Positions 1-9,351 of a stretch of DNA of 64,000 nt are shown here, one piece after another. The notes below the pieces were generated by a model. The model worked only from the letters and a program-made list of their open reading frames with translations. It did no database searches and was not told where the DNA came from. The position numbers and the translations under genes were made by a program. How positions within the stretch are numbered: position 1 is the first letter of the stretch; every line of letters begins with the position of its first letter. The stretch is taken from the NCBI RefSeq assembly GCF_030717845.1, contig NZ_JAUZVZ010000016.1, forward strand, positions 1-64,000, given 5' to 3'. Source of the DNA: Alkalimonas collagenimarina (GTDB lineage: Bacteria; Pseudomonadota; Gammaproteobacteria; Enterobacterales; Alteromonadaceae).

Positions 1-33
1 GCAATCATGCGCCCCTATGTTGGATTGATGTCA

Positions 34-1698
34 TCAATACGCTTCGGTATGCACATCCCGCACCGCACGACCGGACGGATCGGTCATTTCAGCCATTTTG
101 GCATCCCATGCCAGTGCTTCCGGGGTTGAACAAGCCACCGATTTACCACCTGGTACGCAAGAAATGGCACCAGCATGTGGGAAATGCTCTTCAAAGATCA
201 CCCGGTAATAATAGGCTTCTTTGCTATCCGGTGTATTCACCGGGAAGCGGAAGCTCGCGGTCGCCATTTGTTGATCGCTGACCTCATTAGCGGCATGGGC
301 CTTTAAGCTGTCGATCCAGCTGTAACCCACACCATCAGAGAACTGCTCTTTCTGACGCCATAAAATCTCATCAGGCAATAAGCCATCAAAGGCCTGACGC
401 AGAATATGCTTCTCCATCTTACCGTTGCCACACATTTTCGCTTCAGGGTTCAGGCGCATGGCGACATCCATAAAGGTTTTATCCAAAAAGGGCACCCGGG
501 CTTCAATACCCCAGGCCGACATCGCCTTGTTGGCGCGGTTGCAATCAAACATGTGCAAGCGGTCTATTTTGCGCAAGGTTTCCTCGTGAAACTCTTTGGC
601 ATTCGGTGCTTTATGGAAGTACAGGTAGCCACCGAAGATTTCATCGGAACCTTCACCCGACAACACCATCTTAATGCCCATGGCTTTAATTTTACGGGCC
701 ATCAAATACATTGGCGTCGATGCGCGAATGGTGGTGACGTCATAGGTCTCCAGAAAGTAAATCACATCGCGAAGCGCATCTAAGGCTTCCTGCACGGTAA
801 AATGCACTGAGTGATGCACGGTACCAATTGCATCTGCGACTTTTTGTGCGGCAATCAGATCCGGCGAGCCAGGCAAGCCAACGGCAAAAGAGTGCAGCCG
901 TGGCCACCAGGCTTCGGATTGGTCATCATCTTCTACCCGACGTTTGGCATACTGCTGAGCGATGGCTGAAATCAGCGATGAATCCAGGCCACCCGACAGC
1001 AAGACACCGTAGGGCACATCCGACATTAAATGGCTTTTCACGCTGTCTTCCAGCGCTTTACGCAGCGCCACCGGATCGGCCTCGTTGTCTTTTACAGCTT
1101 CAAAATCGTGCCAGTCCCGCTTGTAATACGGCTGTAACTCACCGACCCGGCTATCAAAAATATGCCCTGGCGGGAATTCCTTCACTTGTTTACACACCGG
1201 TACCAGAGCCTTCAGCTCCGAAGCAACAAACAACTGACCATGCTCATCGTAGCCATAATACAGCGGAATAATACCGATGTGATCACGGGCAATTAAATAA
1301 CGCTGTTGCTCGGCATCGTAGAGTACAAAAGCAAACATGCCATGCAGGCGATCAATAAAATCGCTGCCATGCTCCAGATACAGCGGCAAGATCACTTCAC
1401 AATCCGACTTGGTTTTAAAGCCATAGGGTGTTGCCAGCTCTTTTTCCAGTTGCTTATGATTGTAGATCTCGCCATTCACTGCCAGAACGTGATTTCGTTG
1501 ATCATTGACCAGAGGTTGGGCTCCATTTTCAGTATCTACAATCGCCAGACGCTCGTGCGCTAAGATGGCATTATTGTCATTCCAGATCCCCGACCAATCC
1601 GGACCACGATGACGTAAAAGCTTAGATAACTGTAGCGCCTGCTGGCGCAACGCTTTAACATCAGTTTTGATGTCAAGCACCCCAAATATCGAACACAT
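34..1698 (-). CDS. asnB: Asparagine synthase B (glutamine-hydrolysing)
   Basis: AsnB makes asparagine from aspartate, ATP and glutamine in the cytoplasm. The protein has 554 residues, the size of E. coli AsnB. It starts MCSIFGVLD, so Cys2 is the N-terminal glutaminase nucleophile, followed by RHRGPDWSG. The C-terminal synthetase half carries the PP-loop SGGLDSS near residue 230. I chose the ATG at 1696-1698 rather than an in-frame upstream ATG near 1803 because mature AsnB must begin Met-Cys and an AGAGG ribosome site lies just before it. It is transcribed divergently from the DUF3025 gene. The shared 154-base spacer must hold both promoters, but I could not assign them with confidence. Function is highly certain from family motifs. 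Confidence 0.96.
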   Translation of the reverse strand: MCSIFGVLDIKTDVKALRQQALQLSKLLRHRGPDWSGIWNDNNAILAHERLAIVDTENGAQPLVNDQRNHVLAVNGEIYNHKQLEKELATPYGFKTKSDCEVILPLYLEHGSDFIDRLHGMFAFVLYDAEQQRYLIARDHIGIIPLYYGYDEHGQLFVASELKALVPVCKQVKEFPPGHIFDSRVGELQPYYKRDWHDFEAVKDNEADPVALRKALEDSVKSHLMSDVPYGVLLSGGLDSSLISAIAQQYAKRRVEDDDQSEAWWPRLHSFAVGLPGSPDLIAAQKVADAIGTVHHSVHFTVQEALDALRDVIYFLETYDVTTIRASTPMYLMARKIKAMGIKMVLSGEGSDEIFGGYLYFHKAPNAKEFHEETLRKIDRLHMFDCNRANKAMSAWGIEARVPFLDKTFMDVAMRLNPEAKMCGNGKMEKHILRQAFDGLLPDEILWRQKEQFSDGVGYSWIDSLKAHAANEVSDQQMATASFRFPVNTPDSKEAYYYRVIFEEHFPHAGAISCVPGGKSVACSTPEALAWDAKMAEMTDPSGRAVRDVHTEAY

Positions 1699-1852
1699 GA
1701 TATAACCTCTGCAGATAAAATTAAGTTTAGTTTGGCAGTATGTACGTCTATCCGTACCCGTTGAATGTGCCATGGCCAGTATAAAAAGCAAGTGCTTTTT
1801 CAAGGTAATTGCAGTGGTAGACTTTCAGCCATCAATTCAAAAGAGTTCAGCT

Positions 1853-2683
1853 ATGCAAACAGCGCGCATAAACAATCGTTTTACGCCATCATCAGAATGG
1901 CAACCTCATTACTTCATCGAGAACCCTGTGTTTGCTGATTTAGAGACTTTGTTCACCGTATCGGCTTTACCACAATGGCCTGCGCCCAAGCAGCTGAACG
2001 CATGGCGACGTCAGAGCGACTATTGCTTTGTGGAAAATGAGCTGCTAGAGCAAGATGGCCGTTATTACGAAGCCTATATTTATGCAACGCAGCAGATCCC
2101 AACCCGGGCCGAAAACTACCATGATTTTTTTGGTGCACTGATCTGGTGCTTGTTCCCGCAGAGCAAAGCCTGTATCAATCAACTGCATATGCAAGACATT
2201 CAACAGTCCGGTATCAGTCCAAGAACACCATTGCGTAACAAGCTGACGTTACTGGATGAATGTGGCGTGCTGATCGCCTACAGCGAAGCACAGGCAGACA
2301 TGGTTGAAGCGCTGCGTCAGCATCAGTGGCAGCATGTTTTTTGCCAGCAGCGTGCTCTGTGGTGGCAACAACTTCAGCCCGTCGTCTTTGGTCATGCCAT
2401 TTATGAAATGGCCACCAAGCCATTTTTGGGCCTCACGGCCAAGTGCTGGTTTATAAAAGTGCCGGATCATTACTTCAGCTGGCCTTTAACTAAACAATAC
2501 CAGCATCTGGATGCACAGCTTTGCCAGCAATTGCAGCAGCCTGAGGTCTTGTTTGAAGCGGATCAACTGACCCCTTTGCCGTTGCTGGGGGTTCCCAATT
2601 GGTACGACGACAACCAACAGCCTGAGTTTTATAGCAATACCGATTATTTCCGGCCAAAACGGCGGGGCAAAGCAGGGCGCTAA
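1853..2683 (+). CDS. DUF3025 domain-containing protein
   Basis: This 276-residue protein belongs to the uncharacterised DUF3025 family, recognised from the block NYHDFFGALIWCLFPQSK near residues 85-105 and the later LPLLGVPNWYDDN. It has no signal peptide or membrane segment, so it is probably cytoplasmic. An open frame runs upstream to 1772, but that part overlaps the asnB leader. ATG 1853 gives the family-like N-terminus and is preferred. The C-terminus is basic (RPKRRGKAGR). Function is unknown, and the neighbours give no clear clue. Confidence 0.8.
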   Translation: MQTARINNRFTPSSEWQPHYFIENPVFADLETLFTVSALPQWPAPKQLNAWRRQSDYCFVENELLEQDGRYYEAYIYATQQIPTRAENYHDFFGALIWCLFPQSKACINQLHMQDIQQSGISPRTPLRNKLTLLDECGVLIAYSEAQADMVEALRQHQWQHVFCQQRALWWQQLQPVVFGHAIYEMATKPFLGLTAKCWFIKVPDHYFSWPLTKQYQHLDAQLCQQLQQPEVLFEADQLTPLPLLGVPNWYDDNQQPEFYSNTDYFRPKRRGKAGR

Positions 2684-2724
2684 GCCAGAGCTTAAAAAGC
2701 ACTTGGTGATTGCAGTTACAAGGA

Positions 2725-2752
2725 TTGATAATCTTTGTATTATTGCTATAGT
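2725..2752 (+). promoter_or_regulatory. Sigma70-type promoter for parDE
   Basis: A TTGATA box at 2725-2730 and a TATAGT box at 2747-2752 are separated by 16 bases, close to the sigma70 consensus. They lie 40 bases before the antitoxin start. Assignment is by eye only. ParD proteins usually repress their own promoter, so an operator probably overlaps here. Confidence 0.55.
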
Positions 2753-2791
2753 TAGTTTACTTAAACCCAGATTTTAATTGAGTACTTCGTT

Positions 2792-3049
2792 ATGCATGTA
2801 TCATTGACTCCCGAACTTGAACATCGTGTTAAGGCTAAGGTCGAAAGTGGCTTGTACAATAATGCCAGCGAAGTTATTCGTGAAGCCCTGCGCTTTATGG
2901 AAACGCATGAAGACTGGGTAAATGAGCTGAAATTAGCCAGCTTACGTGAACAGCTAAACGTTGGTGTTGCTCAGCTCGATAAAAATGAGGGGATTCTGAT
3001 TGATTCTCAATCAGCGCTTGATCAGCTTTTTGTCGATATTAAAAGTTAA
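2792..3049 (+). CDS. parD: ParD-type antitoxin (ribbon-helix-helix)
   Basis: This 85-residue protein is a type II antitoxin. The N-terminal MHVSLTPELEHRVKAKVESG followed by NNASEVIREALRFM is the ribbon-helix-helix DNA-binding fold of the ParD/CopG group. The acidic C-terminal half (residues 45-85) should bind and neutralise the toxin. Its TAA stop directly abuts the toxin ATG (gap 0), indicating translational coupling. A good sigma70 promoter lies about 40 bases upstream. Antitoxin role is inferred from family and pairing. Confidence 0.9.
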   Translation: MHVSLTPELEHRVKAKVESGLYNNASEVIREALRFMETHEDWVNELKLASLREQLNVGVAQLDKNEGILIDSQSALDQLFVDIKS

Positions 3050-3349
3050 ATGAACCAATATCAGCTGGTTATAGCACCGGTCGCAAAAGATGATCTGAAA
3101 ACAATCTATCAGTTTAGTGTGGCACGCTGGGGGCAGGCCAGGGCAGACAAGTATCTGGAACAATTGAAAGAAAGATTTCGTTTATTGCTAGAGCAACCCA
3201 TGCTGGGCCATGAGCGCTCGGAGTTAATTACAGCTGTGCGCAGTTCACCTGTAGAAAGCCATACCATTTTTTATCGAATCACCATCAATCAAATACATAT
3301 AATTCGTATTCTGCATTGCCGACAAGATCCGAACCGATATTTGAAGTAG
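3050..3349 (+). CDS. parE: ParE/RelE-superfamily toxin
   Basis: The product has 99 residues and the ParE layout: an N-terminal helix with VAKDDLKTIYQFSVARWGQ, then the LLEQPMLGHERSEL region, and a C-terminal RILHCRQDPNRYL strand. RelE-fold ParE toxins poison DNA gyrase, whereas RelE relatives cleave mRNA. The ParD partner and the Arg-x-Leu-His C-terminus favour ParE. The gene is complete and begins at the base after the parD stop. Whether it is still toxic cannot be judged from sequence. Confidence 0.9.
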   Translation: MNQYQLVIAPVAKDDLKTIYQFSVARWGQARADKYLEQLKERFRLLLEQPMLGHERSELITAVRSSPVESHTIFYRITINQIHIIRILHCRQDPNRYLK

Positions 3350-3453
3350 CTCGTATCTTGTTACAATTTATCGAGCATTTAGCCATTTGCTTTCATTGAA
3401 ACCGCCGACGTGCTGTTTAATAATCAGGGTCTGTTCAGCATAGGGATCCATGT

Positions 3454-4260
3454 ATGATTGAAATTAAAAATCTGGCAAAGTCTTTTGCCATTGGCAAAGG
3501 CTCCAAGTTATCTGAAAGCGAAAAAAAGGATGTGCGTTTCAGTAAAACCGCTTTTCACTCAGTGCGAGATGTAAGTTTTCACTGCGAACAAGGCGAAGTA
3601 TTAGGTTTACTTGGCCCAAATGGTGCTGGTAAAACCACCACCTTACGTATGTTATCTACCGCATTAAAGCCAGATGCCGGCTCGGTATTTATCAATGGAG
3701 TTGATGTATTAAAGCAACCGTTAAAAGCGCGCCAACAAATTGGCTTTTTATCCAGCGATACCGGCTTGTACGGCAAACTGACCGCTGAGGAAAATATTGC
3801 CTACTTTGGTCACTTGCATGGCATGAAATCAGCGCTGTTAAAGCAACGTATTGATGAGTTGTTTACCCTATTGAATATGCATGATTTTGCCAATCGTCGG
3901 GCCGATAATATGTCGACCGGCATGAAACAAAAAACTGCCATTGCCCGTGCGGTGGTGCATTCTCCTAAAGTGGTGATCCTCGATGAGCCAACCACTGGCC
4001 TGGATATTATGACCACCCAAACTGTGCTGGATTTTATTCATTCACTAAAAGCGCTGAAAACCCCGGTTATTTTCTCCACGCACCACTTGGATGAAGTGGC
4101 AACCCTGTGTGATCGGGTGGTGGTGATTGATCAGGGCGTCAGCACCTTCGCCGGAAGTATCGATGAATTCAGGGCATGCAGCGAGCAGGGCGATTTACGT
4201 CAGTCCTTCTTATCGGTCATCAACCAGGCTCAATTAGCTGAAACACAAGGAGCTGCGTAA
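3454..4260 (+). CDS. natA: NatA-like ABC transporter ATP-binding protein
   Basis: This 268-residue ATPase powers the membrane protein encoded next. It has Walker [10 protein letters not shown] at residues 54-62, Walker [13 protein letters not shown], and the degenerate signature NMSTGMKQK typical of NatA/ABC-2 exporters rather than the usual LSGGQ. A charged insertion ([10 protein letters not shown]) precedes the Walker A, as in NatA proteins. Bacillus NatAB exports sodium, and the substrate here is inferred only by family. The stop overlaps the next start (TAATG), so the two are co-translated. Confidence 0.85.
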   Translation: MIEIKNLAKSFAIGKGSKLSESEKKDVRFSKTAFHSVRDVSFHCEQGEVLGLLGPNGAGKTTTLRMLSTALKPDAGSVFINGVDVLKQPLKARQQIGFLSSDTGLYGKLTAEENIAYFGHLHGMKSALLKQRIDELFTLLNMHDFANRRADNMSTGMKQKTAIARAVVHSPKVVILDEPTTGLDIMTTQTVLDFIHSLKALKTPVIFSTHHLDEVATLCDRVVVIDQGVSTFAGSIDEFRACSEQGDLRQSFLSVINQAQLAETQGAA

Positions 4261-5462
4261 TGTGGCAGGTGTATTTGAAAGAACTGAAAGAATTATTGCG
4301 CGATAAAAAAACGCTGATCTTTGTTATTTTATTGCCGATCCTGATTTTCCCCGTCATTTTTGCTGTGATGGGACTGGTTATGTCGAGCACCACCAGCAAA
4401 GCCATGCAGGTAGAGCATCGGTATGCCATCATTAACCCGGCTCAAGCGCCTGAGTTTGCAGAGGCTTTGTACTATCATAAAAACTTTACCCGGGTAGACA
4501 CCGAGCTAACCGAAGTCGATGCGTTGGCAGATGCCATTCGACAAGGTGATTTTGATGTTGCTTTGGTGATCCCTGCCGATTTTCAGCAGCGCCAATCCGC
4601 AGTTGAACAAAGTGAATGGCAACTGATCTACAACCAATCGTCGCAACTCGACTTTATGTTCCGTTATTTTAATGAGTTGATGGATAAGTACACCGAAGAT
4701 CTGCAAGTCAATAACCTGACCCAACTGGGCGTCGATCCTGATCGATTGCATGCCATTTTAAACCCGGTTGATCTCAAGCGGGTTGATACTGCCGATACGC
4801 GGGAAAATATTGGTGAAAAAATTGGTGCCTTAATCGCATATATTTTAATTCCACTGTGTTTGATGGGTGCATCCTATCCAGCCATTGATATGGGGGCAGG
4901 GGAGAAAGAGCGCGGTACCTTAGAAACCTTATTGATTTGTCCGGTGAGTCGCTCTGCCATTGTACTGGGTAAGTTTTTGATTGTGCTTAGTACCGGGCTT
5001 GCGACGACGCTCATAACGGTGGTCAGTTTTGGTGTCTGGGCGGCGGTGATTGGCTCCTTCACCGGCATGGATGTTGTCGCCAACGTGGTATCAAGCATCT
5101 CGGTACTTGATCTGTCGCTTATCTTCCTGATGTTACTGCCGACATCCGCAATCTTCGCATCCTTGTTGCTGGCGATTTCTATTTACGCCAAAACCTTCAA
5201 AGAAGCGCAGAACTACATGAGCCCATTGTCGATTGTGGTGTTTGTACCGCTGGTCGCCTCTATTTTACCAGGGGTTGAGCTAACCAAAACCACCGCCATG
5301 ATCCCACTCACTAATGTGGCTCTGGCGATTAAAGAACTGATCAAAGGTACCGTTGATTATGGGCTGTTGCTGATGATTTTTGCTTCCACGGTGGTGTTAG
5401 CTGCTTTGTTTATCGCTTTCTGTGTGCATTGGTTCCAGCAAGAGAAGGTGTTGTTCCGGTAG
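4260..5462 (+). CDS. natB: NatB-like ABC transporter permease
   Basis: This 400-residue inner-membrane protein is the ABC-2 permease partner of the preceding ATPase. One membrane segment lies at about residues 19-41, followed by a large periplasmic domain (about 45-185). Five or six further segments fill the C-terminal half. The motif AGEKERGTLETLL, just after the second segment, is the conserved coupling region of this permease group. The sodium-export role is inferred. Downstream lies a dispersed GC-rich hairpin repeat that may act as a terminator. Confidence 0.85.
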   Translation: MWQVYLKELKELLRDKKTLIFVILLPILIFPVIFAVMGLVMSSTTSKAMQVEHRYAIINPAQAPEFAEALYYHKNFTRVDTELTEVDALADAIRQGDFDVALVIPADFQQRQSAVEQSEWQLIYNQSSQLDFMFRYFNELMDKYTEDLQVNNLTQLGVDPDRLHAILNPVDLKRVDTADTRENIGEKIGALIAYILIPLCLMGASYPAIDMGAGEKERGTLETLLICPVSRSAIVLGKFLIVLSTGLATTLITVVSFGVWAAVIGSFTGMDVVANVVSSISVLDLSLIFLMLLPTSAIFASLLLAISIYAKTFKEAQNYMSPLSIVVFVPLVASILPGVELTKTTAMIPLTNVALAIKELIKGTVDYGLLLMIFASTVVLAALFIAFCVHWFQQEKVLFR

Positions 5463-5465
5463 GAC

Positions 5466-5584
5466 CCCCCCTTAAAATCTCCCCCTAACCCCCTCTTTCT
5501 CAAAGAGGGGGATTAAGAGCGCAGAGCGGGGTGCTGGCATGGTTTTTCCCCACTTTAGCAAAGGGGGGATACAGGGGGGATTTG
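5466..5584. repeat. Dispersed G/C-run palindromic repeat, copy 1
   Basis: The element has two arms. The left arm holds AAATCTCCCCCTAACC and a hairpin at 5489-5511 (CCCCCTCTTT, loop CTC, AAAGAGGGGG). The right arm holds CCCCACTTTAGCAAAGGGGGG, a second hairpin that ends in GATACAGGGGGGATTTG. The linker reads AGCGCAGAGCGGGGTGCTGGCAT. Similar elements occur inverted at 21872-22007 and in a stretched form at 33431-33649. It is non-coding and sits between natB and bfd. Confidence 0.85.
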
Positions 5585-5607
5585 TTCTATAATTTACAAA
5601 TACTATT

Positions 5608-5626
5608 GATAATGGTTCTCAGTTAG
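5608..5626 (+). promoter_or_regulatory. Putative Fur box upstream of bfd
   Basis: GATAATGGTTCTCAGTTAG matches the 19-base Fur consensus GATAATGATAATCATTATC at 12 positions, with a perfect first seven bases. It lies 34 bases before the bfd start. bfd is repressed by Fur with iron in E. coli and Pseudomonas, which makes the site plausible. The match is weaker in its second half. Confidence 0.6.
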
Positions 5627-5660
5627 ATTACTATAAGTCTATCCACAACGGGAGCAAATT

Positions 5661-5867
5661 ATGTACGTATGTTTATGCAAAGGTATTACCGACAAAGCCA
5701 TCAAGCAACACGTTGCTGCCGGGGTAGAGACCATGCGTGAACTAAAAGCCTGTACCGGGGTAGGTAGTCAGTGCGGTCAATGCACCTGCCAGGCTGGTCA
5801 GATTTTGCATAACGAGTTAGTGTTGCAGCATCAAGCTGGCGCTGAACTGGCTATTTCTGTTGCCTGA
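5661..5867 (+). CDS. bfd: Bacterioferritin-associated ferredoxin
   Basis: This 68-residue [2Fe-2S] protein releases iron from bacterioferritin by passing electrons to its haem. The cluster ligands are visible as Cys4, Cys6, Cys38 and Cys41 (CLC, then CGQC), with an additional Cys43. The start ATG follows a GGGAGC ribosome site. It stands alone, without a bacterioferritin gene beside it. A candidate Fur box 34 bases upstream implies induction under iron starvation. Confidence 0.93.
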   Translation: MYVCLCKGITDKAIKQHVAAGVETMRELKACTGVGSQCGQCTCQAGQILHNELVLQHQAGAELAISVA

Positions 5868-6002
5868 GTAACAGCTTCACTTTTCCATTCTGATTTTTTA
5901 TTCTTTTTTTCTGTATTTTTACCCGCTTATATTCCTTTTTAATTTTCTTTCACCGGCTTTTACGGCATACTTGCCTGCATCTGATGAAATAAGGAGTTGG
6001 CT

Positions 6003-6896
6003 ATGGCAGACATAAAGCAAGTGGCTATTGTGGGTGGTACACACGGCAATGAATTTTCAGGGGTTTATCTCATCCGTCGCTATCAGCGCCAACCCGAACT
6101 ACTGCAACGCCAAAGCTTTCATGCCTGGACCTTGTTTGCCAACCCACAAGCCTTTGCTGCCAATAAGCGCTATCTGGATGCCGACTTAAACCGGCAGTTT
6201 CGTCGTGACGATTTGGACAACCCGAGCTTAAGCAATTACGAACAGAGCCGGGCCAAGGTCATTGACTCGGTGCTAGGCCCTAAAGGCAGCCCGCATGCAG
6301 ACTTAGTCATCGATTTGCACAACACCACCAGTAACATGGGGCCGGTGCTTATCCTGACTCAGGCCGGTGATTTTTATAACCAGTTAGCGGCCTATGTAAA
6401 AATGCAGATGCCAGAGGCCGTCATCAGTTGCGATGAAGATCACTTGTCAGCCGAAGAGCATCGCTTACTGTGCACTACCGGCCGCTATGGGGTGATTGTT
6501 GAAGTAGGGCCGCAGCCGCAGTCGGTGATCCGCCAAGACGTGCTGGAACAGATGCACAGCATGACGCAGCATATCCTGGATTTTGCCGATCTCTACAACC
6601 GCAGCGAACTGCCCGAGCTTCCAACCGAAGTGGAAGCCTTTCGTTATCTGCACAGCATTATGCTGCCACTCAATGAGCAGGGTGAGCGTTTGGGCATGGT
6701 GCATAAGCATGTGCAGGATCAAGATTTTAAAGCTATCCAGCCAGGCGATCCGATTTTCACCTTGTTTGACGGCGGGGAAATACGCTATGAAGGCGATAGT
6801 GTGGTGTACCCCAGCTTTATCAACGAAGCCGCCTATTACGACAACAACCTGGCCATGTCGCTGAATGAAAAAGTAACGTTAAAAATCAGCTCTTAA
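6003..6896 (+). CDS. Aspartoacylase / succinylglutamate desuccinylase family
   Basis: The 297-residue zinc hydrolase probably cleaves N-acetylaspartate or a related N-acyl amino acid in the cytoplasm. Zinc ligands of the family are seen in GGTHGNE (His14, Glu17) and in DLHNTTSNMG near residue 105. The DADLNRQF motif supplies substrate-binding Asn-Arg. It ends with the conserved YYDNNLAM region of bacterial aspartoacylases. ATG 6003 is preferred over the TTG at 5997 because AAGGAG at 5991-5996 lies at the right spacing. The exact acyl substrate is unproven. Confidence 0.88.
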   Translation: MADIKQVAIVGGTHGNEFSGVYLIRRYQRQPELLQRQSFHAWTLFANPQAFAANKRYLDADLNRQFRRDDLDNPSLSNYEQSRAKVIDSVLGPKGSPHADLVIDLHNTTSNMGPVLILTQAGDFYNQLAAYVKMQMPEAVISCDEDHLSAEEHRLLCTTGRYGVIVEVGPQPQSVIRQDVLEQMHSMTQHILDFADLYNRSELPELPTEVEAFRYLHSIMLPLNEQGERLGMVHKHVQDQDFKAIQPGDPIFTLFDGGEIRYEGDSVVYPSFINEAAYYDNNLAMSLNEKVTLKISS

Positions 6897-6917
6897 TTGC
6901 GTCAATACAAGCGCCAG

Positions 6918-7226
6918 CTAATTATCTTGCTGCTGGCGCTCTAAGTTTCGGCGAACTTCAGCAAAGTAGGGCTGACACAACATAAAAGTAAGTGGACGAG
7001 TGATCAGTGGGTACACCACCACCAAGCCAACGATATACAGCAACGCAGTCCAATCGCCTGCCCGGGCAATGTACATAAAAAATATGAATAAAATAGCTAG
7101 CTTAATCAAATTAAGGAATAGCTTTTGCGGCACGCTAAGCTTATCGGACGCCCCCCGAACCACACTCATGCGCTCGGCAAAGTTCAAGCCATTTAATTCT
7201 GGAATTTGGTGACTGCTAAAATGCAT
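6918..7226 (-). CDS. Small membrane protein, DUF6170-like
   Basis: This 102-residue protein has a soluble N-terminus (about 1-35), two adjacent hydrophobic segments (about 42-57 and 62-84) and a charged C-terminal tail (RRNLERQQQDN). It resembles the DUF6170 family of marine gammaproteobacteria, from memory and not verified. It is convergent with the aspartoacylase gene (21 bases between stops) and divergent from rfbB. No function can be assigned. Confidence 0.65.
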   Translation of the reverse strand: MHFSSHQIPELNGLNFAERMSVVRGASDKLSVPQKLFLNLIKLAILFIFFMYIARAGDWTALLYIVGLVVVYPLITRPLTFMLCQPYFAEVRRNLERQQQDN

Positions 7227-7354
7227 CGGGTACCTCGTTTTACAGAACGCTTCAATTGTAACAAAGCACTAAAGAAAAGTCGTGATATTATGTTTTTACG
7301 TTGTTTGCCAAGTTATGATCACCTAACTTGAATACAAGAGAGTAAGACACGGCT

Positions 7355-8470
7355 ATGCGAATACTCATTTCAGGCGGTGCAGGATTTATTGGCTCGGCAC
7401 TGGTGCGGTATCTGATTAAAGACACGCCACATCAAGTGCTGAATATCGACAAATTGACCTATGCCGGTAATCTGGCTTCGTTAAAAGAAGTCGAACACCA
7501 CCAGCGCTACCAGTTTGTGCAGGCCGATATTTGCGATCAAGCAACCATGCTGCAATTGATGCAACAGTTTCAACCCGATCTGGTGATGCATCTAGCAGCG
7601 GAAAGCCATGTAGATCGCTCCATCGATGGCCCTGCTGCGTTTATACAAACCAATATCGTCGGAACCTACAGCTTGCTCGAGGCGAGCCGAAGTTATTGGC
7701 TAGAGCTAGAAGCTGCCGCTAAAAGCCAGTTTCGCTTTCATCATGTCTCAACCGATGAAGTGTTTGGTGATTTAGCACAAACCGAGGCGCTTTTTACTGA
7801 AAGTACAGCCTATGCGCCAAGTTCACCTTACTCAGCCAGCAAAGCAAGCTCCGATCACCTGGTTCGGGCCTGGCAGCGCACCTATGGTTTGCCCTGTGTC
7901 ATTACCAATTGTTCTAACAACTACGGCCCCTACCATTTTCCAGAAAAGTTGATCCCGCTGACCATTCTCAATGCGCTGGCCGGCAAGCCGTTGCCAGTCT
8001 ATGGCGATGGCAAACAAATCCGCGATTGGCTCTATGTTGAAGACCATGCCAGAGCACTGGTCTGTGTTGCAACCCAAGGCACCATCGGCGAAACCTACAA
8101 TATCGGCGGCCACAACGAAAAACAAAACATTGAAGTCGTACAGGCCATCTGCACCATCCTGGACGAGTTAGCGCCGATTCATGAGTGTGGTTTTCCACTC
8201 AACACTCAACACTCAACACTTAACACTCATAACTCAGCACCCAACACTCATAACTCAGCACTTAACACTCAACACTACGAAAGTTTGATAACTTTCGTCA
8301 CCGATCGGCCAGGCCACGACTTACGCTACGCCATCGATGCCAGTAAAATTGAGCGTGAGCTTGGCTGGGTACCGCAAGAAACTTTCGAATCCGGGCTGCG
8401 TAAAACAGTACAATGGTATCTGGCAAGAAAGGATTGGTGGCAGCCACTAGTTTGCAAGGCTGTGCAATGA
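7355..8470 (+). CDS. rfbB: dTDP-glucose 4,6-dehydratase
   Basis: RfbB converts dTDP-glucose to dTDP-4-keto-6-deoxyglucose, the second step of dTDP-rhamnose synthesis. It shows the NAD-binding GGAGFIGS (residues 7-14), STDEVFGD, and the catalytic YSASKAS. The final part has [18 protein letters not shown]. At 371 residues it is longer than the usual 355-361. The excess is a low-complexity Asn/Thr/His/Ser-rich insert near residues 282-307, encoded by a 7-base tandem repeat just before LITFV. The insert keeps the frame open and falls in a variable loop. The gene overlaps rfbD by four bases (ATGA). Confidence 0.95.
   Translation: MRILISGGAGFIGSALVRYLIKDTPHQVLNIDKLTYAGNLASLKEVEHHQRYQFVQADICDQATMLQLMQQFQPDLVMHLAAESHVDRSIDGPAAFIQTNIVGTYSLLEASRSYWLELEAAAKSQFRFHHVSTDEVFGDLAQTEALFTESTAYAPSSPYSASKASSDHLVRAWQRTYGLPCVITNCSNNYGPYHFPEKLIPLTILNALAGKPLPVYGDGKQIRDWLYVEDHARALVCVATQGTIGETYNIGGHNEKQNIEVVQAICTILDELAPIHECGFPLNTQHSTLNTHNSAPNTHNSALNTQHYESLITFVTDRPGHDLRYAIDASKIERELGWVPQETFESGLRKTVQWYLARKDWWQPLVCKAVQ
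8197..8276 (+). repeat. Heptanucleotide tandem repeat inside rfbB
   Basis: Eleven head-to-tail 7-base units run here, plus three bases. The consensus is ACTCAAC. Variants are ACTTAAC, ACTCATA, ACTCAGC and ACCCAAC, and a higher-order ACTCATA-ACTCAGC pair occurs twice. The tract is translated as a peptide rich in Asn, Thr, His and Ser. Because the unit is 7 bases, gain or loss of one unit would shift the rfbB frame. Confidence 0.92.
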
Positions 8471-9351
8471 GCGGCAAGGTTTTGGTGACGGGCAGCACCG
8501 GTCAGGTTGGTACTGAACTAATCCGCCAGCTTGAAGAAAACTTTTCTGTATTGTCTCCAACACGAACCGAGTTAGATCTGAGTGATGCCAATGCTGTTCA
8601 AGTTTATCTTTCAAAGCATCAACCAGCTGTCATTTTCAATGCCGCGGCATATACTGCGGTGGATTTAGCAGAAACCGAATCGTTAGAAACGATGGCACTG
8701 AATGCGCATCTGCCTGCATTGCTGGCGCGGCATTCAGCTGAACATGACGTTTATCTGCTGCATTATTCGACTGATTATGTGTATCCGGGGACTGGCACAG
8801 AACCTTGGCAGGAAGACAGCTCAACTGCGCCACTGAATGTGTATGGCCATAGCAAACTACAGGGCGATAAAGCCGTGCTAAAAGAATGCCCTGAAGCTGT
8901 TATTTTTCGCACCAGCTGGGTGTATTCGACGCATGGTAAAAACTTCTTAAACACAATACGTCGCTTGGCTAAAGAAAAAACTGAGCTGCGTATTGTGGTG
9001 GATCAAATCGGTGCACCCACACCTGCCAACATGATTGCTGCCATCAGCCTGCTGGCGTTGCAGCGTTACCAACAAGGTCAGGCGATTAAGGGCGGCGTTT
9101 ATCATCTGGCACCACGAGGCCATTGCAGCTGGTACGATTTTGCTAAAGCCATTGTCAGCCAGGCAATCAAGCAAGGTGACAAGCTGGCCTTGTTACCAGA
9201 GGCCATTTCGCCAATCCCCAGCAGCGATTACCCAACTCCGGCCCAGCGACCGATGAACTCTCGGCTTTGTATAGATAAGCTGGAAAATGCATTGGGCATT
9301 GAGTTACCCGACTGGCTGGAAGCGCTAGCTGGCTCTGCCAGCGGTAACTAG
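8467..9351 (+). CDS. rfbD: dTDP-4-dehydrorhamnose reductase
   Basis: RfbD carries out the last step of dTDP-L-rhamnose synthesis, reducing the 4-keto group with NAD(P)H. The 294-residue SDR-fold protein has VTGSTGQVG near its N-terminus and [11 protein letters not shown] carrying the catalytic Tyr-x3-Lys. ATG 8467 overlaps the rfbB stop (ATGA) and is preferred to an upstream frame extension at 8413. The last residues (AGSASGN) are encoded inside a palindromic repeat that supplies the TAG stop, so the original C-terminus may have been slightly different. No rfbA follows, unlike the usual rfbBDAC order. Confidence 0.94.
   Translation: MSGKVLVTGSTGQVGTELIRQLEENFSVLSPTRTELDLSDANAVQVYLSKHQPAVIFNAAAYTAVDLAETESLETMALNAHLPALLARHSAEHDVYLLHYSTDYVYPGTGTEPWQEDSSTAPLNVYGHSKLQGDKAVLKECPEAVIFRTSWVYSTHGKNFLNTIRRLAKEKTELRIVVDQIGAPTPANMIAAISLLALQRYQQGQAIKGGVYHLAPRGHCSWYDFAKAIVSQAIKQGDKLALLPEAISPIPSSDYPTPAQRPMNSRLCIDKLENALGIELPDWLEALAGSASGN

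Noticed and set aside
406-1271. Open frames on the plus strand opposite asnB (406-783, 828-1271)
   Set aside because: They are antisense shadows of a strongly conserved gene, with no ribosome site or recognisable protein sequence.
8197-8276. The heptanucleotide tract as a CRISPR-like array
   Set aside because: Units are 7 bases without spacers and are translated in frame, so it is a simple tandem repeat.
8278-8297. CGAAAGTT-TGAT-AACTTTCG hairpin just after the rfbB repeat
   Set aside because: These bases encode the conserved ESLITFV of RfbB, so the palindrome is probably accidental rather than part of an inserted element.
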